A stretch of 49,146 nt of DNA from Mycobacterium sp. (GTDB lineage: Bacteria; Actinomycetota; Actinomycetes; Mycobacteriales; Mycobacteriaceae). Each line of letters begins with the position of its first letter. Position 1 is the first letter of the stretch. This document shows positions 26,127 to 34,676 of this stretch, piece after piece. The position numbers and the translations under genes were made by a program. The notes below the pieces were generated by a model. It saw only the letters and a program-made list of their open reading frames with translations. It had not been told where the DNA came from and made no database searches. The DNA is taken from NCBI GenBank assembly GCA_025966225.1, contig JAOPVI010000244.1, positions 1 through 49,146 of the forward strand, written 5' to 3'.

Positions 26127-26891
26127 ATGACGCAAAGACTCGACGGCACGGTGGCATTGGTGACGGGTGCCAGCAGCGGCATCGGCGAGGCCACGGCGCT
26201 GGCCCTCGCCGCGCAGGGAGCGTCCGTCGCAGTACTGGCCAGGAGACGCGACCGACTCGACGACCTCGAGGCGCGCATCGAAGCCGCGGGCGGGACGGCA
26301 CTCGCCGTCGAGGCCGACGTGTCCGATCAGCAGCAGGCCTCTGACGCGGTGAATCACGTTGCGGCCAAACTCGGTCGGCTCGACACCGTCGTCAACAACG
26401 CCGGACTCATGCGCATCGGCCCTGCCGCCGAGGCCGACCTGGCGGACTGGGACCAGATGCTTTCGGTCAACGTGGCCGGATTGCTCTACGTGACGCGCGC
26501 GAGCCTGCCGCATCTCGTTGCGGCGGCGGCAGATTCGCCACGCGGGGTCGCCGACGTGGTCAACATCAGCTCCACCGGGGGCCGGGTGGCCAGGCCCGGC
26601 ACCGCGGTGTACTCGCTGACGAAGTTCGGCATCGGCGCGTTCTCCGAAGCGATCCGGCAGGAACTGCTCGGACAGCGGGTTCGCGTCAGCCTCGTGGAGC
26701 CAGGCACGGTACAGACGGAGATCACCGACCACCTCCCCGAGGCCGACCGCGAGGCGCTCGACCGCCGCAACGAGGGCATGGTGAAGCTCGAGCCCGTCGA
26801 CATCGCCGACGCCGTCACGTTCATCGTCACGCGCGACCGCCGCGTCGCGGTCAACGAGATCCTGGTGCGCGCTGCCGAGCAGACCTGGTAG
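26127..26891 (+). CDS. Short-chain dehydrogenase/reductase (classical)
   Basis: 254-residue classical SDR. TGASSGIG (about residues 13-20) binds the NAD(P) phosphates, VVNNAG is the structural motif, and NISSTGG plus YSLTK (Tyr near 162) give the Ser-Tyr-Lys catalytic set. The basic VLARRRDRLDDL after strand 2 points to NADP. The C-terminal EPGTVQTEITDHL is typical of the YdfG-like oxidoreductases. Its stop lies immediately next to that of the convergent hydratase gene, with no bases between. The substrate is unknown. Confidence 0.9.
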   Translation: MTQRLDGTVALVTGASSGIGEATALALAAQGASVAVLARRRDRLDDLEARIEAAGGTALAVEADVSDQQQASDAVNHVAAKLGRLDTVVNNAGLMRIGPAAEADLADWDQMLSVNVAGLLYVTRASLPHLVAAAADSPRGVADVVNISSTGGRVARPGTAVYSLTKFGIGAFSEAIRQELLGQRVRVSLVEPGTVQTEITDHLPEADREALDRRNEGMVKLEPVDIADAVTFIVTRDRRVAVNEILVRAAEQTW

Positions 26892-27761
26892 TCAGTCCAC
26901 GAACTCCGCGGTGCCGTCGTCGAGCACCAGCCGGGAGTTCGATCCGTCGGCCTCTGCGGCCTCGGTGCGGAACACCGCGTGGCCCGGTTCGGTCCGCCAG
27001 ACCGACGTCGTCAGCGTCTCGCCTGGGAAGACCGGTGACGTGAACCGCGCTCCGACGGCCCGGATCTTGGTGGCGTCGCCCCCGCCGAGCTCGGCCACCA
27101 ACACGCGGCCCGCGACGCCATAGGTGCACAGCCCGTGCAGGATCGGCTTCGGGAACCCGGCGAGGTTCTGCGCGAACCACGGATCGCTGTGCAACGGGTT
27201 GCGGTCACCCGACAACCGGTAGATGAGCGGCTGGTCCTCGGTGGTGCCCAGCGCCACCTTCGCATCCGGCTCGCGGTCGGGGTAAGTCGGCGCAACGGGA
27301 CGTTCGCCCTGCTGGCCGCCGAACCCGCCCTCGCCGCGGATGACCGCCGTCGACACCGTCTCGGCGATCAGCTCGCCCGTGTCGGGGTCGGTGCCCGTGC
27401 CCTTCAGCACCAGAATGGCGTTCTTGCCCTCGCCCTTGTCCTGAATGTCGAAGACCTCCGAGGACACGCTGAGCTTGCCTGCCGGCGGAAGCGGTTTGTA
27501 CAGCCGGATCTGCTGGGAGCCGTGCAGCAACATCGCCCAGTTGAAGCTGCCGACCTCGGCGGCAGCACCCCAGGCCGGGCAGGCGATGACGGCGTACGTC
27601 GGCAGTACCTGCTGCTCGATGTCGTGGCTGTTCTCGGTGGTGAAGGCGAGCTCCTGGGTACCCGCGCCGACGCCGAGTGCGTACAGCAGGGTCTCTCGGT
27701 CGGTCCACTCGAACGGTTGCGCCGCGGTCCTGGCACCGATGGCATTGGGGTCGATCGGCAT
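26892..27761 (-). CDS. htdY: 3-hydroxyacyl-thioester dehydratase HtdY-like (MaoC double hotdog)
   Basis: 289-residue double-hotdog hydratase. The C-terminal half carries the full hydratase-2 signature YRLSGDRNPLHSDPWFA, with the Asp and His that activate water, then GFPKPILHGLCTYG. The N-terminal half is a degenerate hotdog (ALGVGAGTQELAFTTENSHD). It hydrates or dehydrates (R)-3-hydroxyacyl-CoA of fatty-acid or sterol side-chain oxidation. Size and position next to the acrA1-like gene match Rv3389c (htdY). The ATG at 27761 has GGAG-like purines upstream. Transcription is divergent from acrA1. Confidence 0.9.
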   Translation of the reverse strand: MPIDPNAIGARTAAQPFEWTDRETLLYALGVGAGTQELAFTTENSHDIEQQVLPTYAVIACPAWGAAAEVGSFNWAMLLHGSQQIRLYKPLPPAGKLSVSSEVFDIQDKGEGKNAILVLKGTGTDPDTGELIAETVSTAVIRGEGGFGGQQGERPVAPTYPDREPDAKVALGTTEDQPLIYRLSGDRNPLHSDPWFAQNLAGFPKPILHGLCTYGVAGRVLVAELGGGDATKIRAVGARFTSPVFPGETLTTSVWRTEPGHAVFRTEAAEADGSNSRLVLDDGTAEFVD

Positions 27762-27808
27762 TGGGGCTCCCTCAAGTCGTCAGCTGGCTGTGTCGCACGG
27801 ACTGGGGC

Positions 27809-27826
27809 GAGCGAAGCGACGGGAAA
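27809..27826. repeat. Degenerate copy of the GAGCGAAGCGACCCGGG element
   Basis: GAGCGAAGCGACGGGAAA matches the element found at 30572, 32130, 38930 and 38966, apart from a missing CC. It lies in the 164-bp gap between htdY and the acrA1-like gene. Confidence 0.5.
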
Positions 27827-27925
27827 GACGATAGCGGCCGCAGCGTAGCCGGCTTCGATCAGGTCACACCTTGTTGACAGCGCCGGCGGGCCGGCAAGTT
27901 GACGTAGCCCGCGCACGGGGCGACC

Positions 27926-29959
27926 ATGGCTCGCATGCGTTATGTCGTTACCGGCGGTACCGGGTTCATTGGTCGCCGCGTCGTGTCCGAACTACTGGGC
28001 CGGCGCGGCCCTGACGACGAACCGTCCGAGGTCTGGGTGCTGGTGCGCCGAGCCTCGCTGGCGCGGTTCGAACAGCTTGCTTCCGAGTGGGGCGAGCGCG
28101 CCAAACCACTGGTCGGGGACCTGACGGCGCCCGAGCTGGGGCTCACCGAGCAAGTCCTCGCCGAGCTGGGGGCCGTCGACCACGTGGTCCACTGCGCCGC
28201 GATCTACGACATCACCGCCGACGACGAAGCCCAACGCGCGGCCAACGTCGACGGCACTCGGGCCGTGATCGAGCTCGCGTTGCGGCTGGACGCCACGCTG
28301 CACCACGTGTCGTCGATCGCGGTGGCAGGCAGTTTTCCCGGCGAGTACACCGAGCAGGACTTCGACGTCGCGCAGGAATTGCCGACGCCGTACCACCAGA
28401 CCAAGTTCGAGGCCGAACTACTCGTGCGGTCGAAGCCGGGGTTGCGCTACCGGGTCTATCGACCCGCCGTAGTCGTCGGAGACTCCAGGACGGGCGAGAT
28501 GGACAAGGTCGACGGGCCCTACTACTTCTTCGGGATTCTGGCGAAGCTGGCGTGGTTGCCGAAGTTCACGCCCATCGTGCTACCAGACACCGGGCGTACC
28601 AACATCGTTCCGGTGGACTACGTAGTCGAAGCGCTCGCCGAACTGATCCACGTCGACGGACGCGACGGCCAGACGTTCCACCTCACCGCACCGAAGTCGA
28701 TTGGGTTGCGCGGCATCTACCGCGGGGTCGCAAAGGCCGCCGGGCTGCCGCCGTTGCGGGGCTCGCTGCCCGCCTCGACCGCCGCACCGTTCCTGAAGGC
28801 CACCGGGCGGGCGAAGGTACTGCGCAACATGGCGGCCACCCAACTCGGCATCCCCGCCGAGATTCTCGACGTCGTCGACCTGGCGCCCACGTTCACCTTC
28901 GACAACGCGGTCGACGCGTTGCAGGGCAAGGGCATCAGCGTGCCCGAGTTCGCCTCGTACGCACCGAAGTTGTGGCGCTACTGGGCCGAACATCTGGATC
29001 CCGACCGGGCGCGCCGTGACGATTCGACCGGACCGCTGGTTGGCCGCCACGTCATCATCACCGGCGCCTCCAGTGGCATCGGGCGCGCCTCCGCGATTGC
29101 GGTCGCCGAGCGCGGAGCCGTGGTCTTCGCATTGGCCCGCAACGCCGAGGCGCTCGACGACCTGGTTGCCGAGATACGCGAATTCGGGGGTGCGGCTTAC
29201 GCATTCACGTGCGACGTGACCGATTCGGCGTCGGTGGATCACACCGTCAAGGACATCCTCGGCCAGTTCGGGCACGTCGACTACCTGGTCAACAATGCGG
29301 GCCGGTCGATCCGCAGGTCGGTCTCCGCGTCCACCGATCGGCTGCACGACTACGAACGCGTGATGGCGGTGAACTACTTTGGTTCGGTGCGCATGGTGCT
29401 GGCTCTGCTGCCGCACTGGCGTGAACGCCGGTTCGGACACGTGGTGAACGTGTCCAGCGCGGGGGTGCAGGCAAGCAGCCCGAAGTACAGCGCCTACATC
29501 CCCAGCAAGGCCGCGCTCGACGCGTTCTCCGAGGTGGTGGGCACCGAGACGCTGTCCGACCACATCACCTTCACCAGCATCCACATGCCGCTGGTGAAGA
29601 CTCCGATGATCGCGCCGTCGCGCAGGCTCAACCCCATGCCCGCGATCAGCCCCGAGCACGCGGCGGCCATGGTGGTGCGCGGCCTGGTGGAGAAACCCGC
29701 GCGGATCGACACTCCAGTCGGCACGCTGGCCGACGTCGGGATGTACTTCACGCCGAAGCTGTCCCGACGCGTCCTGCACCAGATCTATCTGGGTTACCCC
29801 GATTCGGCGGCGGCCCGCGGAGTCGAGCCCGCACCAGCTTCCACCCAGCAGGCACCGACCCGTCAGCCCAAGCGCCCTGCGCGTTCGGCCGCGGCGAGGC
29901 TCCGCGTTCCGCGGCCCATCAAACGGGCCGTTCGACTGGTTCCCGGCGTGCACTGGTAA
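27926..29959 (+). CDS. acrA1: Two-domain fatty acyl-CoA reductase-like SDR fusion (AcrA1-like)
   Basis: 677 residues joining two SDR domains. The N-terminal extended SDR/acyl reductase domain has TGGTGFIG (residues 9-16) and YHQTK near 156. The C-terminal classical SDR domain starts about residue 375 with TGASSGIG near 380, VNNAG, and the catalytic YIPSK near 523. A basic tail (QPKRPARSAAARLRVPRPIKRAVRLVPG) ends the protein. It resembles Rv3391 (acrA1, 650 residues), proposed to reduce long-chain acyl-CoA to aldehyde or alcohol. Starts at ATG 27926 or 27935 are both possible. iunH follows after 10 bp on the same strand. Confidence 0.87.
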   Translation: MARMRYVVTGGTGFIGRRVVSELLGRRGPDDEPSEVWVLVRRASLARFEQLASEWGERAKPLVGDLTAPELGLTEQVLAELGAVDHVVHCAAIYDITADDEAQRAANVDGTRAVIELALRLDATLHHVSSIAVAGSFPGEYTEQDFDVAQELPTPYHQTKFEAELLVRSKPGLRYRVYRPAVVVGDSRTGEMDKVDGPYYFFGILAKLAWLPKFTPIVLPDTGRTNIVPVDYVVEALAELIHVDGRDGQTFHLTAPKSIGLRGIYRGVAKAAGLPPLRGSLPASTAAPFLKATGRAKVLRNMAATQLGIPAEILDVVDLAPTFTFDNAVDALQGKGISVPEFASYAPKLWRYWAEHLDPDRARRDDSTGPLVGRHVIITGASSGIGRASAIAVAERGAVVFALARNAEALDDLVAEIREFGGAAYAFTCDVTDSASVDHTVKDILGQFGHVDYLVNNAGRSIRRSVSASTDRLHDYERVMAVNYFGSVRMVLALLPHWRERRFGHVVNVSSAGVQASSPKYSAYIPSKAALDAFSEVVGTETLSDHITFTSIHMPLVKTPMIAPSRRLNPMPAISPEHAAAMVVRGLVEKPARIDTPVGTLADVGMYFTPKLSRRVLHQIYLGYPDSAAARGVEPAPASTQQAPTRQPKRPARSAAARLRVPRPIKRAVRLVPGVHW

Positions 29960-29969
29960 TCCTTAGCGC

Positions 29970-31070
29970 ATGCCCGAACCCCTGCCGGTCTTCGCCGACG
30001 TCGACACCGGCGTGGACGACGCGATGGCGCTCGCCTATCTGCTGGCCAGTCACGACGCCGAATTGGTGGGACTGGCGTCGACCGCGGGCAACGTTCCCGT
30101 CGACCAGGTCTGCGCCAACAACCTGAACCTGCTTGCCCTCTGCGGCGCCTCGGAAATTCCGGTGTCCAGGGGCTCCGAGCATCCATTGAACTCGGCGCTG
30201 CGCACCGCCGAGGACACCCACGGTCCGCAGGGGCTCGGCTATGCGGTGCTGCCGGATGCGGGTGGTGAACTCACTTCGTACGACGCCGCCGAGGCGTGGG
30301 TGCGGGCGGCGCACGAGTACCCCGGCGAGCTGATCGGGCTGGTCACCGGCCCGCTCACCAACCTGGCCCTGGCGCTGCGCGAAGAGCCCGCACTGCCCAG
30401 GTTGCTGCGGCGGCTGGTGATCATGGGCGGGGCGTTCGACTACGGCGGGAACACCACCCCCGTGGCCGAGTGGAACATCTCCGTCGACCCCGAGGCAGCC
30501 GCGGAGGTCTTCGCGGTGTGGGGTGCGGCGTGGGGGCTTCCGGTGCTGGGGGTCCCCCCGCGTGCGGGCGAGAGCGAAGCGACCCGGGAATATGCCCAGC
30601 AGCCTACGCACCTGCCAATCGTCTTGGGGCTCAACCTCACCGAGCGCGCGGCGATGACGCCGCCGATCTTGAGCCGGCTGGCGGCTGCGGCCGGTTCCGC
30701 GACGACGCCGATGAGCGTGCTCGACGAAAGGGGCGTCAGGTCGGCGGCGGCCAACCCGCTGATCCGCGCACTCGAGGACGCCATGCGGTTCTACTTCGAG
30801 TTCCACTTCGATCAGGGTGAGGGATATCTGGCCCACCTGCACGATCCGCTGGCCGCAGCCGTCGCGCTCGATCCCGATCTGGTGCGCTACCGGCAGGCGA
30901 CCGTCGACGTCGAACTGACCGGCACCCTGACGCGCGGCATGACGGTGGCCGACTGGCGGGGACACTGGGGCCGACAACCCAACGCGCACATCGGAGTCGA
31001 GACGAACCCCGACGCCTTCTTCGACCGCTTCATCGCGCGGGTGGGCCCTTTCGCCGCGAGCCTGACATGA
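29970..31070 (+). CDS. iunH: Nucleoside hydrolase IunH
   Basis: 366-residue inosine-uridine-preferring nucleoside hydrolase family member that splits ribonucleosides into base and ribose for salvage. DVDTGVDDAMA (residues 10-20) is the calcium-binding Asp cluster, LVTGPLTNLALAL and VIMGGAF the next blocks, and EWNISVDPEAAAEVF the sugar-binding strand. HDPLAAAVALDP near 295 supplies the late Asp. It is longer than Rv3393 (about 308 residues as I recall). Part of the extra length, ESEATREYAQQP, coincides with a copy of the dispersed GAGCGAAGCGACCCGGG repeat at 30572. It may share the acrA1-like transcript. Confidence 0.92.
   Translation: MPEPLPVFADVDTGVDDAMALAYLLASHDAELVGLASTAGNVPVDQVCANNLNLLALCGASEIPVSRGSEHPLNSALRTAEDTHGPQGLGYAVLPDAGGELTSYDAAEAWVRAAHEYPGELIGLVTGPLTNLALALREEPALPRLLRRLVIMGGAFDYGGNTTPVAEWNISVDPEAAAEVFAVWGAAWGLPVLGVPPRAGESEATREYAQQPTHLPIVLGLNLTERAAMTPPILSRLAAAAGSATTPMSVLDERGVRSAAANPLIRALEDAMRFYFEFHFDQGEGYLAHLHDPLAAAVALDPDLVRYRQATVDVELTGTLTRGMTVADWRGHWGRQPNAHIGVETNPDAFFDRFIARVGPFAASLT
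30572..30590. repeat. Dispersed repeat copy inside iunH
   Basis: GAGCGAAGCGACCCGGGAA, identical over 19 bp to both copies in the esterase gene (38930 and 38966). Here it encodes SEATRE in frame in a surface-loop-like insertion. Confidence 0.75.
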
Positions 31071-31076
31071 GCCGAC

Positions 31077-31499
31077 TCAGTCGTCGACGACGGTGAGCGC
31101 GACGTCGACGTTGCCCCGGGTGGCGTTCGAGTAGGGGCACACCTGGTGCGCCTTCTCGGTCAGTCGTTGCGCCGAGTCGTGGTCGAGGTTGGGCAAGCTG
31201 ACCTCCAACTCGACCGCAAGCCCGAATCCGCCGTTGTCGAGCTGCCCGAGTGAAACTCGAGCTCCCACTGCGGAATCCGAGACGTCGGCCTTCTCCGCTC
31301 GAGCGACGAGCCGCAACGCCGAGTGGAAGCACGCCGCGTAGCCGATCGCGAAGAGCTGTTCGGGGTTGGTGCCGTTCCCGCTGCCGCCCAACTCTGGTGG
31401 GGTGGCGAGGTCGAGGTCGAGCTTGCCGTCGGAAGTGCGGCCGTGGCCGTCGCGGCCCTCGCCCGTGGTCAGTGCCTCTGCCGTGTAGAGCGTCTTCAC
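31077..31499 (-). CDS. ohr: Organic hydroperoxide reductase Ohr
   Basis: 140-residue OsmC/Ohr-family thiol peroxidase that reduces organic hydroperoxides to alcohols. Cys57 in AIGYAACFHSAL and Cys121 in VCPYSNATRGN are the peroxidatic and resolving pair; Arg16 and Glu47 probably hold the peroxide. Length equals that of typical Ohr. The GTG at 31499 has AAGGGA seven bases upstream and overlaps the ohrR stop (GTGA). The classic ohrR-ohr operon arrangement makes the assignment firm. Expression should be induced by lipid or organic peroxides through OhrR. Confidence 0.95.
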   Translation of the reverse strand: MKTLYTAEALTTGEGRDGHGRTSDGKLDLDLATPPELGGSGNGTNPEQLFAIGYAACFHSALRLVARAEKADVSDSAVGARVSLGQLDNGGFGLAVELEVSLPNLDHDSAQRLTEKAHQVCPYSNATRGNVDVALTVVDD

Positions 31500-31942
31500 G
31501 TGGATTCCCTTCGTGATGATGCGGTGAGCGCATCGGTGAGTTGACGGACTGCATCGCGCAGGTCCGTGGCTTGGCGCTCGGACATCCCGGTCGCGGAGAA
31601 CAACTCCGCTGGAATGCACTGAGCGGTTTCCTCGAGCCGGCGCCCGGCCGGAGTGAGCGTGACTTCGACGAGCCGTTCGTCGTCCGTTGACCGCTCACGG
31701 CGTACGAATCCGTTGGCCTCCAGCCGTTTCAGCAGCGGCGACAGCGTGCCCGAGTCGAGCCGTAGGCGCTCGCCGAGCCTGCGTACGGTGACAGGCTCGT
31801 CCTCCCACAACACCAGGAGCACCAGGTACTGCGGGTAGGTGAGCTTGAGCTCGGCCAGGATCGGCCGGTACGCCGCAGTCATCGCCCGGGACGCCGAATA
31901 GAGGGCGAAGCAGAGCTGGCTGTCGATGACGATCGCTGCCAT
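31496..31942 (-). CDS. ohrR: MarR-family organic peroxide sensor OhrR
   Basis: 148-residue winged-helix MarR regulator. The N-terminal IDSQLCFALYSASRAM holds Cys11, the peroxide-sensing cysteine conserved in OhrR proteins. LKLTYPQYLVLLVLWEDEPVTVRRLGERLRLDSGTLSPLLKRLE is the DNA-binding winged helix with the wing at RRERSTDDERLVEVTLT. The ATG at 31942 follows a TATAGT -10 element by seven bases, so the start is predicted leaderless; in-frame upstream sequence is the operator and is not coding. It represses itself and ohr until oxidised. Confidence 0.95.
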   Translation of the reverse strand: MAAIVIDSQLCFALYSASRAMTAAYRPILAELKLTYPQYLVLLVLWEDEPVTVRRLGERLRLDSGTLSPLLKRLEANGFVRRERSTDDERLVEVTLTPAGRRLEETAQCIPAELFSATGMSERQATDLRDAVRQLTDALTASSRREST

Positions 31943-31949
31943 GCGGAGA

Positions 31950-31988
31950 ACTATAGTCCACAATTTAATTGTGCACAATTCAATTCTG
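31950..31988 (-). promoter_or_regulatory. OhrR operators and ohrR-ohr promoter
   Basis: CACAATTTAATTGTG (31959-31973, perfect palindrome around its centre) directly abuts CACAATTCAATTCTG (31974-31988, one mismatch). On the minus strand TTGTGC (31978-31973), a 17-bp spacer and TATAGT (31955-31950) form the promoter, and the ATG comes seven bases later. Repressor binding would block the -35 and spacer. Confidence 0.82.
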
Positions 31989-31995
31989 TAATTGC

Positions 31996-33669
31996 CTACT
32001 CGTACACCCCCTCGAGGTACCACCTGCGCTGCCGATAGCACAGCAGCAACGCCCGGCCGCCAGTCCGATCATCACCGTCGAGCAGCACCTGCGCCCTTGC
32101 CGTCCGCCCATACTTGACTAAACCAGCTCCCCGGGTCGCTTCGCTCCCACCCTCCGGAACCGCTGGATCCCACCACCTTTCGTCGACCGGCCACGGCCCA
32201 GCCCACCAACTCAACTCACCAGAACGGTCGGACGGAGTGGAGCCCGCCAGCCGGGCCGGAGCGGCGGAGAAGAGCCCCCGACTGGTCACTCGTACCGGGT
32301 TGCCGTCGGCGTCGAGCAGGTCGACGGGATCGTCGAGCAGCACGGTCGGAGCAGGCTCGGGCAGCTGGCCAGGCCATGGCTGGCTCGGATCGGCCCGCGG
32401 CACTGGCTCGTCGCCAAGGGGCGTGAAGGTGATGCGCTCGGCAGGCCCACGTCCGCCACTGAGCACCGGCACCTGAACCGCCTCCTGGCCGAGCAGGCCC
32501 TGGACCCGCACCAAGGCCCGCCGGGCACGCAGCCGGTCGTCGTCCCCTGACGAGCCCCACAGCGGCAGCTGCAGCGCAGCGGCCGACACCACCTCCACCG
32601 GATGCAGGCTCAGCGTGGTGATGGGTGCAGTCGGGCCCCCATGACTCCCCGGTCGCTCCGCTCTCCCCCGCTGACCCGCCCCGCGCCTGTTCAGCCAGCC
32701 GTCGAGCTGCCAGCGCACCCGATCAGCCGTGGCGTCCTCGGTCAGCGGCTCGGCACAGCGCCAAACCCTTTGCAGTTCTTCACCGTTGGCGGTGACGGCG
32801 TGAATGGCGAGCCGGGTGCAGCCCACCCCGGCCGACTCCAAACTACGGTGCAGTTCCCCGGCCAGCGACCGCCCTGCAAAGGCCGCGGCGTCGACCCGGT
32901 CCACCGGCGGGTCGCAGCTCATCACGGCGTCGAGCTCCCGCGGCGGTTCCCGCCCCGACGGCCCACGGGCCGGTTCGCCACGGGCGAAGCGGTGAGCGAC
33001 GATCGCATCGGCTCCGAACCGGGACGCCACGTCCGTGCTCGACAGCGCGGCGAACTGGCCAATGGTTCGGATACCCATGCGCCACAACAAGTCCGCCAGG
33101 TCTTCTCGTCCGGGAGCGGCCAGGCTGGGTTCTCCTGCCAGCTGCCGGATCGACAGCGCGGCCAGGAAGGACGCGTCCCCTCCCGACTCGACGATGCGTC
33201 CCGCGCGAGCGGCGAACACTGCGGTGGGCAGCTGGTCGGCAATGCCGACCTGACATTCGACCCCGGCCGCAGCCACCGCGTCGACGAGCCGCTCGGCGGC
33301 GAGGAGTTCCGACCCGAAATAGCGGGCCGCCCCGCGCACCGACAACACCATCAGCCCCGACCGCAGTAGTTCGGTCCGCGGCACCACCTCGTCTACTGCG
33401 GCCGTCACGGCCTCGAAGTGGCGGGCGTCGCGCGCCGGGTCGGCGGTGACGACGTGCAACTGGGGACAACGCGCCTGAGCCTCCCTGCGCCGCAACCCCC
33501 GCCGCACTCCGGCCGAACGCGCGGCGGCCGAACACGCCACGACGCGATTGGCCAGCGTGACCGCTACGGGGGCGGTCGCGGGCAATCCGGCCGCGACGGC
33601 TGCCGCCACCGCAGGCCAATCCATGCACCAGATGGCCAGCACCCTGGCCGCGTCGGATCGGCCGGACAC
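31996..33669 (-). CDS. imuB: ImuB, catalytically inactive Y-family polymerase-like adaptor
   Basis: 557 residues. RVLAIWCMDWPAVAAAVAAG opens the Y-family-like fold, but where active enzymes have SxDE this protein reads SGLMVLSVRGAARYFG, so the catalytic acids are missing. WRMGIRTIGQFAALSSTDVASRFG is the helix-hairpin-helix thumb. LQLPLWGSSG near residue 385 is the clamp-binding motif known from mycobacterial ImuB. It tethers DnaE2 and ImuA' to the sliding clamp during damage-induced mutagenesis. I place the start at GTG 33669, one base after the imuA' stop; a longer frame runs inside imuA'. Two copies of a GC-rich dispersed repeat (32130 and 32647) fall in weakly conserved regions. Confidence 0.93.
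   Translation of the reverse strand: MSGRSDAARVLAIWCMDWPAVAAAVAAGLPATAPVAVTLANRVVACSAAARSAGVRRGLRRREAQARCPQLHVVTADPARDARHFEAVTAAVDEVVPRTELLRSGLMVLSVRGAARYFGSELLAAERLVDAVAAAGVECQVGIADQLPTAVFAARAGRIVESGGDASFLAALSIRQLAGEPSLAAPGREDLADLLWRMGIRTIGQFAALSSTDVASRFGADAIVAHRFARGEPARGPSGREPPRELDAVMSCDPPVDRVDAAAFAGRSLAGELHRSLESAGVGCTRLAIHAVTANGEELQRVWRCAEPLTEDATADRVRWQLDGWLNRRGAGQRGRAERPGSHGGPTAPITTLSLHPVEVVSAAALQLPLWGSSGDDDRLRARRALVRVQGLLGQEAVQVPVLSGGRGPAERITFTPLGDEPVPRADPSQPWPGQLPEPAPTVLLDDPVDLLDADGNPVRVTSRGLFSAAPARLAGSTPSDRSGELSWWAGPWPVDERWWDPAVPEGGSEATRGAGLVKYGRTARAQVLLDGDDRTGGRALLLCYRQRRWYLEGVYE
32130..32155. repeat. Dispersed repeat copy inside imuB (C-terminal part)
   Basis: The reverse complement matches the esterase copy (38921-38946) over 26 bp with two mismatches, including the full core GAGCGAAGCGACCCGGG. 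It encodes SEATRG in imuB. Confidence 0.75.
32647..32669. repeat. Degenerate dispersed-repeat copy inside imuB (middle part)
   Basis: The minus strand reads GAGAGCGGAGCGACCGGGG, a diverged form of the same element. It encodes RAERPG in a low-conservation stretch between the thumb and the clamp motif. Confidence 0.4.
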
Positions 33670-33670
33670 G

Positions 33671-34387
33671 TCATTCGCCAACCGCGCGAACGGGACGGGC
33701 GAGCCTGCCCCGCGCCCGCATGTCCAAACGCACCCGGCTGATCCGTCCACAGCCGGGGGTGGGCGGATCGGCCCCCGCGCCGGCCAGCTCGTAACCACAG
33801 ACCCGCGCGTCAAGCCAAGCGGACGCTCCCGGCCAGTCGCCCTCGGTGACCAGCAAGGTGCAGCCCTTCTGGCGGGCTCGCGCCGTCACCGCCCTCGCCC
33901 GAGTCGGCGGTACCGACCGTCCACCCAGGCCGAGCACGACCAACTCCAGCCCGTCCATCAGGACGGCGGCCACCTCGACCGGATCCGTCCCTGGATCGGG
34001 GATGACCGCCAGCCGACTCAGATCCGCCCCCATCTCGACGGCCGCAAGCAGACCCACGTCGGGTTGGCCGACGATGGCCGCGTGCCCACCCGCCGCCGTG
34101 ACGGCGGCAACCAGTCGCAGCGACAACGACCGGGCCCCCGACAGCACCGCCACCGCACCCCGGGGCAATGCGCCCGGAAGCGATTCCGCCAGCATTTCTG
34201 GGAGTAGCAGCAAATTTTCCGAGTCGGGCAGCGGCGTGTTCGAGGGTGCCGAAGAGGACGCTGCGCGCCATGGCGAGCCCACCGATCCGGACGTTTTCCC
34301 GGACATCCCGGCCATCTTCCGGCGAAGGTGTTCTAGCTGCTCAGCGCGGTTTGACCGATCTTGATCCAGGTTCATGACTACGGTCAC
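33671..34387 (-). CDS. imuA': ImuA' accessory mutasome protein
   Basis: 238-residue RecA-like-fold accessory protein of the mycobacterial mutasome, homologous to Rv3395c. [39 protein letters not shown] is a degenerate P-loop region without a clear Walker A Lys-Ser/Thr. [15 protein letters not shown] is the Walker-B-like strand. It binds ImuB and is required for DnaE2-dependent mutagenesis. The GTG at 34387 has GGGAGG seven bases upstream. A longer frame starting upstream would translate the LexA box itself and is rejected. imuB follows after one base. Confidence 0.9.
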   Translation of the reverse strand: MTVVMNLDQDRSNRAEQLEHLRRKMAGMSGKTSGSVGSPWRAASSSAPSNTPLPDSENLLLLPEMLAESLPGALPRGAVAVLSGARSLSLRLVAAVTAAGGHAAIVGQPDVGLLAAVEMGADLSRLAVIPDPGTDPVEVAAVLMDGLELVVLGLGGRSVPPTRARAVTARARQKGCTLLVTEGDWPGASAWLDARVCGYELAGAGADPPTPGCGRISRVRLDMRARGRLARPVRAVGE

Positions 34388-34394
34388 AGCAGCA

Positions 34395-34400
34395 CCTCCC
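34395..34400 (-). promoter_or_regulatory. Ribosome binding site deciding the imuA' start
   Basis: GGGAGG on the minus strand, seven bases before GTG 34387. It favours this start over ATG 34378 or upstream in-frame codons. Confidence 0.75.
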
Positions 34401-34424
34401 GCACCATCTGAATCAACATTCAAT

Positions 34425-34440
34425 TCGAACATTTGTTCGA
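34425..34440 (-). promoter_or_regulatory. SOS (LexA) box of imuA'-imuB
   Basis: TCGAAC-ATTT-GTTCGA is a perfect LexA palindrome, 38 bp upstream of the chosen imuA' start. It is the second of two perfect boxes in the window, the other being at dnaE2. Confidence 0.93.
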
Positions 34441-34676
34441 CACCTTGAGTAAACACTCGCCCTCCGACAACCGTCAAGCGGAAACCCGCACCGGCACCTC
34501 GGCTGCGCCTACAGCGGAATGACCGTGCGCTGGCCTGGGCATTGAGCTAAAGTTCCGATCACCGGAACCCACTTCGGAATGGGACTGGTGTACGACCCTC
34601 GGCACGGGCGTGCTGAATCGCATGCGATTCACCGGAGGTCACGTTTTCGTTACTCGGGGATAGTTAGGACTCAACC

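Noticed and set aside
28580-29953. 457-codon minus-strand ORF inside the acrA1-like gene
   Set aside because: It is antisense to both SDR domains and shows no family motif.
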